Shown one piece after another: positions 57,986 to 64,000 of a stretch of DNA of 64,000 nt. The notes below the pieces were generated by a model. It saw only the letters and a program-made list of their open reading frames with translations, made no database searches and was not told the origin of the DNA. The first letter of the stretch is position 1. Each line of letters begins with the position of its first letter. The translations under genes and the position numbers were made by a program. The stretch is from positions 2,728,001-2,792,000 of the forward strand of contig NZ_MJIE01000001.1 of assembly GCF_001940235.1 (NCBI RefSeq). The letters are read 5' to 3'. The DNA is from Hornefia porci. GTDB taxonomy: Bacteria; Bacillota; Clostridia; Peptostreptococcales; Anaerovoracaceae.

Positions 57986-58873
57986 ATGGAAGTAGAAAAT
58001 TTCCTGGAATATATCACGAGCACCAGAAAGGTGTCCCAGAACACGGTCGCGGCGTACCGGCAGGATCTTCTTGCCTTCGGAAGGTTTCTGAAGCAGAACG
58101 GAATCGAGCATTACGCGATGGCAACGAACACACAGGTTGTATCCTATCTGATGCAGCTGAAGCAGAGCGGAAAGTCCAGAGCGACGGTAAACCGCAAACT
58201 GGCGTCGATCCGTGCGCTGTATCGTTATCTGCAGGGAAAAGGAGAAATCAGCGAGAATCCCACAGAAGGAATCAAGTCCCCGAAGATTAACCGGAAAGAG
58301 ATCTCGTATCTGAGCATAGAGGAAGTGGAATCGCTGCTGGCGACGCCGGACGATTCCGTGAAGGGAAAACGGGACCGGGCTATGCTGGAGGTGCTCTACG
58401 CCACCGGCATACGCGTCAGCGAGATCATCGAGCTGCGGATGTCTGACGTCAATCTGAATATGGGCTTCGTCATGTGCAGCGGGAACCACGGACGGGCCAG
58501 AATCGTGCCGATGGGCGGGCCTGCGCGGTCAGCCCTGCAGACATATCTGGATGAAAGCCGTCCGGCGCTGATCCGTGATCAGGAGGACGGCCCGGACAAG
58601 CCTTTGTTCGTCAATTACATGGGAGAACAGTTTACACGTCAGGGCTTCTGGAAAATCCTGAAGCAGTACGGAAAAGCGGCGAATCTGGAGGATAAGCTGA
58701 CGCCCCAGACCCTGCGCAATTCTTTTGCCATGCACATGGTACAGAACGGAATCGATATGAAATCCCTGCAGGAGCTCATGGGCCACGAGGATATTCTGGC
58801 GACGCAGGTGTATTTCGAGCATATGCGCAACCGGATCAAGGACATTTACGACAGGACTCATCCACGGGCCTGA
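57986..58873 (+). CDS. xerD: XerD-like tyrosine recombinase with substituted active site
   Basis: 295 residues from ATG 57986 (GGAG 6 nt before). N-terminal SAM-like core-binding domain and C-terminal catalytic domain ending in the Clostridia-type DRTHPRA tail. Of the six catalytic residues, Arg in ATGIRVSE, Arg in QTLRNSF, His in MGHED and Tyr in QVYFEH are present. The His of HxxR is Gln (PQTLRNSF), and the strand normally carrying Lys (GKGxKxR) reads SGNHGRARIVP. It may be a weak or partner-dependent recombinase in chromosome dimer resolution. Confidence 0.8.
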   Translation: MEVENFLEYITSTRKVSQNTVAAYRQDLLAFGRFLKQNGIEHYAMATNTQVVSYLMQLKQSGKSRATVNRKLASIRALYRYLQGKGEISENPTEGIKSPKINRKEISYLSIEEVESLLATPDDSVKGKRDRAMLEVLYATGIRVSEIIELRMSDVNLNMGFVMCSGNHGRARIVPMGGPARSALQTYLDESRPALIRDQEDGPDKPLFVNYMGEQFTRQGFWKILKQYGKAANLEDKLTPQTLRNSFAMHMVQNGIDMKSLQELMGHEDILATQVYFEHMRNRIKDIYDRTHPRA

Positions 58874-58888
58874 GAAGGGACGCCGACT

Positions 58889-59422
58889 ATGCTGAACGTC
58901 TTCTTACAGATTGTAGATACGCCGGAGGAACAAAGCCGATTCGAAGATCTTTATTACAGCTACAGGAAGCTGATGTTTTATATTGCCTCAGAAATACTGC
59001 ATGACTCGGGACTTGCCGAGGATGCGGTGAATGAGGCTTTTTTTCGTATCGCAAAAAATTTTTCAAAAATTAATGAGGTTCATTGTCCCCGGACGCGGAA
59101 TTTTATCGTTATTATAGTCAGAAACATTTCGATTGATATGGTCAGACGGGATTCGGACGGAGCAGCTGCCGCGGAGGAATTCGTGGATACGATGGAGGAT
59201 ACGGCGGCGGAGCTTCCGGAGTCCCGGCTGGAGTTTGCTGAAACAAAGCGTGTGATCCGCGAGCTCCCGGCGATTTATCGCGACGTGCTCCTGCTGTTCT
59301 TCGTGGACGGCTATGAGACAAAGGAAATCGCGGAATTCCTGGGGCTGCGTAGAGAGACGGTAAAAAAGAGGCTGCAGCGCGGCCGCGCCATACTTCAGGA
59401 AAGGCTGAGAACCGATGAATGA
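58889..59422 (+). CDS. ECF-type RNA polymerase sigma factor
   Basis: 177 residues. Region 2 (FEDLYYSYRKLMFYIASEIL, AEDAVNEAFFRIAKN, NFIVIIVRNISIDMVRR) and region 4 (ELPAIYRDVLLLFFVDGYET, KEIAEFLGLRRETVKKRLQR) with no region 3, as in ECF sigma factors. It should recognise the paired promoters at 60127 and 62585. It overlaps the next gene, its likely membrane inhibitor, by 8 bp. Confidence 0.93.
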   Translation: MLNVFLQIVDTPEEQSRFEDLYYSYRKLMFYIASEILHDSGLAEDAVNEAFFRIAKNFSKINEVHCPRTRNFIVIIVRNISIDMVRRDSDGAAAAEEFVDTMEDTAAELPESRLEFAETKRVIRELPAIYRDVLLLFFVDGYETKEIAEFLGLRRETVKKRLQRGRAILQERLRTDE

Positions 59423-60074
59423 TGTCAGAGAAGCGATGCTTCAGGTCTACGCTGAGGAATTTCAACAATTGAAGAAACGTTCCGAGGAACAGCCGGAGCA
59501 TCAGTTCTCCCGACGTTTTAAACGAAGGATCCGCCGCGCGGAGAGGCTTGCGGAGCGCCGTGTACGGACAATGCGTCCGAGGCTCCGAGTGCGTCGGGCG
59601 GCTCTGGTGATTCTGCTTGTCGCCGTCCTGATGGCCACGTCCATCCTCGCCTTCGCGCTGGTGCGTCCGACGATTTTTACAAAGATTCTGAAGGGCAGGA
59701 CGGAGTGGCACGTCTCTTACAGACAAGAGGATCCCGATGGACTGGCGAAGGAGTTTCGCCCGGTTAAGCCCGAGACGCCTGAAGGATACACGATCAGTGA
59801 GGAAATCAAAAATGACCCGTTCTATGATGTCATTTATAAGGATGGGAATAACAAAGAAATAATTTATTCTCAATATACAGTGAAGAATGCAAAAGCTCGT
59901 TGGAATTCAGAGGATACAACTTTAAAAAAGATGAAGATAAATGGATATGAGGGATATGGCTGCTATCGAGAACGAAACTGGTGCCTATATTGGAATAATG
60001 GATACTATGCATTCGAATTGAGTGGAAACTGTAAGCTGTCGGTCTTGATGAAGATGGCGGAGACATTGGAATAA
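59415..60074 (+). CDS. DUF4367-type membrane protein, likely anti-sigma partner
   Basis: 219 residues. A basic cytoplasmic N-terminus of about 60 residues (RRFKRRIRRAERLAERR), one membrane helix (ALVILLVAVLMATSILAFAL) and an extracellular domain that resembles DUF4367 (ETPEGYTISEEIKNDPF, and NGYEGYGCYRERNWCLYWNN). Such proteins next to ECF genes act as anti-sigma factors. The extracellular domain becomes AT-rich from about 59820, unlike the GC-rich 5' part, which suggests a replaced 3' end. Confidence 0.8.
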   Translation: MNDVREAMLQVYAEEFQQLKKRSEEQPEHQFSRRFKRRIRRAERLAERRVRTMRPRLRVRRAALVILLVAVLMATSILAFALVRPTIFTKILKGRTEWHVSYRQEDPDGLAKEFRPVKPETPEGYTISEEIKNDPFYDVIYKDGNNKEIIYSQYTVKNAKARWNSEDTTLKKMKINGYEGYGCYRERNWCLYWNNGYYAFELSGNCKLSVLMKMAETLE

Positions 60075-60126
60075 CCTGATTTCTGCTGTATGTCAAGCAT
60101 TTCGCGAGAAATGCAGAAAAAATTCG

Positions 60127-60174
60127 AAAAAAATATATTTTCTTGTCCCCGTTCGGAATTCTCGAGCGTTTATA
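60127..60174 (+). promoter_or_regulatory. ECF promoter 1
   Basis: Block of 30 bp identical to that at 62585: seven A, TATATTTTCTTGT, then CCCCGTTCGG as -35, 9 bp spacer, and GCGTTTATA as -10. The -35/-10 pattern CCGTTC and CGTT fits ECF promoters. The surrounding 416-bp gap holds only this promoter and a 17-codon frame. Confidence 0.7.
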
Positions 60175-60346
60175 CAGCAGGACGCAAAAATATTTTTAGA
60201 ATTTATGTCACGAAACGGACATTTAGAAGGTTATATATAGTGAAAGGCGTTTTATTCCGGATGATTTGAAAGGGGTGAGACCGATATGGCATAACTAAAG
60301 ATTTAGGAGAAAGTTACTCGATTAGAATCAAATGGAGGTATTGAAA

Positions 60347-60400
60347 ATGAAAGTTAGAAAAGGACGGAAATGGTTTGTTATCGTTTGCGTATCAAGATGA
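60347..60400 (+). CDS. 17-residue peptide behind ECF promoter 1
   Basis: ATG with GGAGG before it encodes MKVRKGRKWFVIVCVSR. It looks like the start of a signal peptide that was cut off, or a real small basic peptide. Probably a remnant of a secreted peptide gene. Confidence 0.35.
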   Translation: MKVRKGRKWFVIVCVSR

Positions 60401-60490
60401 GAGCGCGACGTATTGAAAAACTGACATCTATGGTGAGGTATTTTTGTCTTATTGTTATAGAAACATTGCTGATAACCATGGAGGAAAAAC

Positions 60491-61750
60491 ATGGAAAAAG
60501 ATTTTGAGAGAAAAGCTGTTAAAAAAGTAACTATAGGAATAGCAATCATTATGCTCTTCGTATTTGGATTTGCTACAATTAACATATGGGCTAATACAAA
60601 TACCAAGAAAAATGAGGATAGTGCTGTTAGTGAAAAAGGCCTTCAAGTTGTAGAATTGGATAATGTGCAAAAGGACAATTTTTTAAAGGACTATGGAACT
60701 ATTGAAATTTGTCGTATAATAAAAACGAACCAAGGCGAATTTGAACTCTATCCGGAATTTACAAACAATAAAGAAGCGATGAAGAATCTGATTGAAAAAG
60801 AGGAGAAAGCATTGCAGTATTTGGAAGCAAGATACGGTTTTGAACAGTTAAACGACAGTAATTATCAGGAATATCGAGGTTGTGTTATGGATTCGCTTGA
60901 ACAGGTTGATGTACCAGAGAATATCGCAACAGTGCTTCCACAAATCGACGAATTCTTGGACATTTACGAGAATGAGGTTAAGAATGATCAAATCGAAACA
61001 ATCGTAAATAATTTGTCAAAATCTATAAACAATGGTGAATTTATTAAATTGAAGGAAGAAGTAGAACTTTTAGGGGATGTTCTCCCGTATAATTTGACAG
61101 TTTCCTGTACGGAAGAAGATGCTGAACCAGTAAAAGTAGTGTCTGTTTCTATTAAATCAGAGACCGGCATCGAGACAAAATCGAAAGCGCAGGCGCATCC
61201 GGGAAATTCAAAGTTTGATATTGAAAAAGGAATTGCGTACGCGAAGCAATATGCTCCAAAAGGAAAACACAATTCGAAATATTACTATTTTAATGGTGGA
61301 GATTGTACAAATTTTGTTTCGCAAATAAAAAAAGCAGGGGGTGTGCCCTTTCACTATACTTACAAAGGAACAGTCAATCCGACGTTAGATAAAAAGAACT
61401 CCTGGTACTATAAGAGCAAGAGTGATTATGGTTATCGCTGGACGGTTGCGGATAAATTTGCAAAGTTTTATGGGGTGAAGTATAAAACCACAAGTTTTAT
61501 GAGTTTGTCAAAAAATGTTAAGAGGGGAAGTTTCATTACCAAGGATTCCGCAAATGATAAAGATTGGGATCATATGGGATTTGTAACTGAAATAACGGAA
61601 AACAAAAAAACTACGGAGGGGTCTACTTATTACGATTTCAAGGTCGCACAACACACTGCAGATTATCATGCTTATGTTAGCTCAAAAAAATGCGGATGGG
61701 ATAAGATTAAGAAAGAGCATCCAAAGGCGGTGTTTGGAATTGTGAAATAG
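60491..61750 (+). CDS. Membrane-anchored amidase-domain protein (Amidase_6 like)
   Basis: 419 residues. One N-terminal helix (VTIGIAIIMLFVFGFATINI) acts as signal or anchor. Residues about 235-415 match PF12671-type amidase domains: KGIAYAKQYAPKGKHNSKYY, GGDCTNFVSQIKKAGG with the catalytic Cys, and DHMGFVTEI with the His. Expected to cleave amide bonds in the cell wall. Base composition is AT-rich relative to the window average, suggesting transfer. The ECF promoter at 60127 lies 320 bp upstream. Confidence 0.85.
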   Translation: MEKDFERKAVKKVTIGIAIIMLFVFGFATINIWANTNTKKNEDSAVSEKGLQVVELDNVQKDNFLKDYGTIEICRIIKTNQGEFELYPEFTNNKEAMKNLIEKEEKALQYLEARYGFEQLNDSNYQEYRGCVMDSLEQVDVPENIATVLPQIDEFLDIYENEVKNDQIETIVNNLSKSINNGEFIKLKEEVELLGDVLPYNLTVSCTEEDAEPVKVVSVSIKSETGIETKSKAQAHPGNSKFDIEKGIAYAKQYAPKGKHNSKYYYFNGGDCTNFVSQIKKAGGVPFHYTYKGTVNPTLDKKNSWYYKSKSDYGYRWTVADKFAKFYGVKYKTTSFMSLSKNVKRGSFITKDSANDKDWDHMGFVTEITENKKTTEGSTYYDFKVAQHTADYHAYVSSKKCGWDKIKKEHPKAVFGIVK

Positions 61751-61759
61751 GGAGGGACA

Positions 61760-62218
61760 ATGAACAGAAAACGGGAAATTAAAGTGTTCGCAGTCGCCTT
61801 TCTGATTGGAATGTGCATTGCGGCAGGAATAAGGATAAGCTCTCATTACCGTAATTTCGGATTGCCGCAGGATGTCATTTCCGGCGAAAAAACGGCAACT
61901 GCGGAAGATACGGTAAGACTGTATTTGTTGTACTTGAACCGAAACGATGAGCAAGGCATTCAATCCATTCAGACAGACTCCAGAAACAGATCTTATCCGT
62001 CCGCAGACAGCGAGTATGATATGTTGGATGTGCGTTTACTGGAACTCCGGGAATTAAGTTCAGCCAACACCAGTGAAAGAGAGACTAAGTTTTATACAGA
62101 ATATAACTACAGTTCTTTCTGGGCACCCTGGTGGAAATGCGACAGTACGGTCGTGATGGAGTTCACATTGATAAAAGAGGGTGGAAAATGGAAGATTGCT
62201 CAGATAGGAAACGGTTAA
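61760..62218 (+). CDS. Secreted or anchored hypothetical protein
   Basis: 152 residues, ribosome site AGGGAGGG, 9 bp after the amidase gene. N-terminal membrane helix (VFAVAFLIGMCIAAGIRISS), then AEDTVRLYLLYLNRNDEQGI and a beta-rich part ending VMEFTLIKEGGKWKIAQIGN, the NTF2-like fold of DUF4829 proteins. Probably an envelope accessory of the amidase operon. Confidence 0.65.
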   Translation: MNRKREIKVFAVAFLIGMCIAAGIRISSHYRNFGLPQDVISGEKTATAEDTVRLYLLYLNRNDEQGIQSIQTDSRNRSYPSADSEYDMLDVRLLELRELSSANTSERETKFYTEYNYSSFWAPWWKCDSTVVMEFTLIKEGGKWKIAQIGNG

Positions 62219-62296
62219 ACGTTTGAAATGATATGACCCTCTGTGTTGAGGAATTAGATACGGAGGGTTCTATTTATCCCTGCACTCCACTCTGTT

Positions 62297-62354
62297 CACA
62301 ATTATGTGCATGAGCCAGACCGTGTCCGGCCAGATGCAGTTCGCCATAATTGTG
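62297..62354. other. Inverted repeat in the gap after the amidase operon
   Basis: CACAATTATG pairs with CATAATTGTG (10 bp), enclosing a smaller TGCAT/ATGCA stem. There is no T-run. The rest of 62219-62584 shows no gene. Confidence 0.5.
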
Positions 62355-62584
62355 ATTAGGCGATATTGACGTGGTAGATAAATAAAATGTAAAGTATTGA
62401 TTTACGTTACCGCCGATTGACGTGCTTTATAACGACTCGGGGAAACGACCATAGCACAGCGAATGCATCAGAATACGTCAAGATATATCAACTTATAACA
62501 GACTCAATGTGCGATAAAGCCTTAACATTTCGTTCTTAATATTTCTGATTGATGTGATATGCAATATTATACTGCATCGGAATC

Positions 62585-62632
62585 AAAAAAATATATTTTC
62601 TTGTCCCCGTTCGGTTGTTTTGTGCGTTTATA
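62585..62632 (+). promoter_or_regulatory. ECF promoter 2
   Basis: Same 30-bp block, same 9-bp spacing and same GCGTTTATA as promoter 1; the spacer sequences differ completely, so the conserved parts are under selection or newly duplicated. Confidence 0.7.
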
Positions 62633-62732
62633 TAGATAGTATATGCTCATTGGTCTATTGATATTTCAATCATAATCGATGACTGAGCACATATTAAACG
62701 GAATGTGTTTTTCAGACAATCGGAGGAGAAAA

Positions 62733-62869
62733 ATGTTTAGAAAATACACGAGGATTTTTCAGAGGGGAAAAAGAAAAGTGCTAAAATTACGTATAAAATA
62801 ATGGGTACTTGGCAGGGAAATAATCGTGGATATGTGTATCGTACATTAAAACGTCCAACCTATAAGTGA
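62733..62869 (+). pseudogene. Broken small peptide gene behind ECF promoter 2
   Basis: ATG after GGAGGAG gives a 22-residue basic frame ending at TAA 62799. Another frame (from about 62745) reads SEGKKKSAKITYKIMGTWQG and RGYVYRTLKRPTYK to 62869; its ATG at 62801 overlaps that stop. Together they look like one secreted-peptide gene with a frameshift. Confidence 0.35.
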
Positions 62870-62909
62870 TAATTTCAACTTGAAAAATATTCTAATAATG
62901 GAGGAATTT

Positions 62910-63410
62910 ATGAGGCGGAAAATAATTTACGGAGTATTGGCAGTCGTGTGTATCGTGCTGCTCGCAGTGCTTATTACCATGTACCAGAGGCAGGTATCGG
63001 TCAATGGACAGATGCTCGCCGATGACTTCCGGTATGCGGGATACAGTGCTGTATCATTCGATAAAGTCAGTTCAGACAGGTTGACGAACGGGGAGAAAAA
63101 GAAGGCATTGAACAGTTACTGGCTGGCGATGCGTCCTTTGTCCGCGAATATCAACCGCGTCGCAGAGTCGGGTGCATACAGGGAATATCGAATGGACGGT
63201 CTGGAAGAATTTCTGATTGAACTGAATGAAGATCTGGGTAACCCTGCGAAATACGATGCGCTAATACATACCATCAAGAAGGTGAACGCTAATTTGGAAC
63301 GCATAGGCGAGCAGAGTACATCGGGGTATAATTTCCGGGGAGATCCGGAGAATATCCGGAAGTATATTTCGGAAATCGAGGAAGATTGCAGGGCGTATAC
63401 AGGCCGATGA
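62910..63410 (+). CDS. Membrane-anchored hypothetical protein
   Basis: 166 residues from ATG 62910 with GGAGG 5 nt before. One N-terminal helix (IIYGVLAVVCIVLLAVLITM) and a helical extracellular domain. No family recognised. It lies downstream of ECF promoter 2 and is probably part of the same regulon. Confidence 0.6.
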   Translation: MRRKIIYGVLAVVCIVLLAVLITMYQRQVSVNGQMLADDFRYAGYSAVSFDKVSSDRLTNGEKKKALNSYWLAMRPLSANINRVAESGAYREYRMDGLEEFLIELNEDLGNPAKYDALIHTIKKVNANLERIGEQSTSGYNFRGDPENIRKYISEIEEDCRAYTGR

Positions 63411-63474
63411 ATATGCATATCGAAAAATTCAAATGGCGTATACAGTAAAAGCAAAGAAAATGTGAATGTTAAGC

Positions 63475-63723
63475 TCACGGGAAAGCAGAAACGAACAGAC
63501 CCGCCTCGGAAAGGGATTTGAGGATCGGTTCATGGTAATGACCGGTGCTCTCCATAACGATACGGGTCTCACCCTCAAGCCCTTTGATGAAGGAGACTAA
63601 CTGATCAAGATCCTTCTTCGTGTGAGAAACATTGAAAGGTTTACGAACGACCACACCGGCGGGCTGCAGGACCGCCACAGTGCTCTTGCCTTTGGAAACA
63701 TCAATGCCTACGGCGTTCAACAT
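63475..63723 (-). pseudogene. IS110-family transposase, N-terminal fragment
   Basis: 82 codons from ATG 63721-63723 (GGAGG before). MLNAVGIDVSKGKSTVAVLQ and ESTGHYHEPILKSLSEAG are the DEDD RuvC-like N-terminal motifs of IS110. The frame ends within a few codons of a breakpoint near 63485; the remaining 320 or so residues are missing. Confidence 0.9.
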
Positions 63724-63930
63724 GATTCATACCTCCATGAAATTGAGTGGTAGTGGTACCAGCTTTACTCATTGCCGATTCAATCTCCCGGGGTATCACA
63801 CGAACACGCACGAAGGCGATTCAACCTGCATAAACCGAACAACTGGGAATGAGCAGCCGGCAAACCGGCTTTCTGGCAGGCGTCAAATGAGCCCAAGGAA
63901 AATACCGTTAAGACCAGTGCTGCTACATTC
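63724..63930 (-). mobile_element. Upstream part of the IS110 remnant
   Basis: Leader region of the transposase on the minus strand, containing hairpin AGCCGG-CAAA-CCGGCT (63855-63870). IS110 elements have no long terminal repeats, so the end cannot be fixed; 63930 is approximate. Confidence 0.45.
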
Positions 63931-63964
63931 TACCAGTTTGAACAATGAGGAGGAGTAACAACCA

Positions 63965-64000
63965 ATGAAAACGACCAAAGAAAAAGATAAGACTTATTTG
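63965..64000 (+). CDS. Start of a gene running off the right edge
   Basis: ATG behind GAGGAGGAG opens MKTTKEKDKTYL up to the window edge. Twelve codons are too few to identify it. Confidence 0.4.
   Translation, partial: MKTTKEKDKTYL

Overview
The window looks like a chromosomal segment of a low-to-medium GC Gram-positive anaerobe of the Clostridia (Bacillota). The signs are Clostridia-type Shine-Dalgarno sites (GGAGG), a CDP-glycerol glycerophosphotransferase, an FtsEX/M23 division module, NADP-glutamate dehydrogenase, a split transketolase, an HicAB pair, and no outer-membrane genes. I cannot place it to family from sequence alone.

1-9.2 kb: housekeeping genes: an NhaC-type antiporter running off the left edge, a two-component system, two lipoproteins, an MFS carrier, tRNA-Val, a nitroreductase and CstA.

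9.2-22.1 kb: an accessory region of prophage debris. It holds fragments of SSB, portal, terminase and integrase next to tRNA-Ala, two types of phage minor head (MuF/gp7-like) protein, and at least three different toxin-like C-terminal tips. It also holds candidate immunity genes, HicAB, a complete ISL3 element with an 8-bp target duplication, and a group II intron. Two near-identical copies of an unrecognised structured RNA (18111-18270 and 18959-19120) sit here. Each has its own extended -10 promoter and intrinsic terminator, and each can fold as a four-way cloverleaf whose first and third hairpin loops are complementary over 6 nt. They lie between toxin ends and a repeated small-gene/terminase-start unit. 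This is the most novel signal in the window.

22.1-35.6 kb: a GntR-ABC exporter operon under a palindromic operator, an aldehyde dehydrogenase with a similar palindrome over its -10, a YfcC transporter plus PepD dipeptidase operon with a 430-nt hairpin- and repeat-rich leader, gdhA, mgtE with a candidate 27-residue leader peptide, then nnrD and split transketolase.

35.6-57.9 kb: ftsE-ftsX-M23 hydrolase-recJ-S41 protease as a compact cluster; YerC-like regulator; phosphopantetheinyl transferase-recX-flavodoxin; two adjacent G3E (COG0523) GTPases, one with a His-rich metal-binding segment; a large CDP-glycerol transferase; a Na/Pi cotransporter; a redox/folate/Mrp/FMN-oxidase run; a RNase H-like exonuclease, proC and a NUDIX hydrolase.

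57.9-64 kb: a XerD-like recombinase with unusual active-site residues, then an ECF sigma factor with a DUF4367-type membrane partner. Two promoters with an identical 30-bp block and identical -10 (60127-60174 and 62585-62632) follow, each in front of short broken peptide genes and a membrane/secreted protein, which suggests a small ECF-controlled envelope regulon. The window ends in an IS110 remnant.
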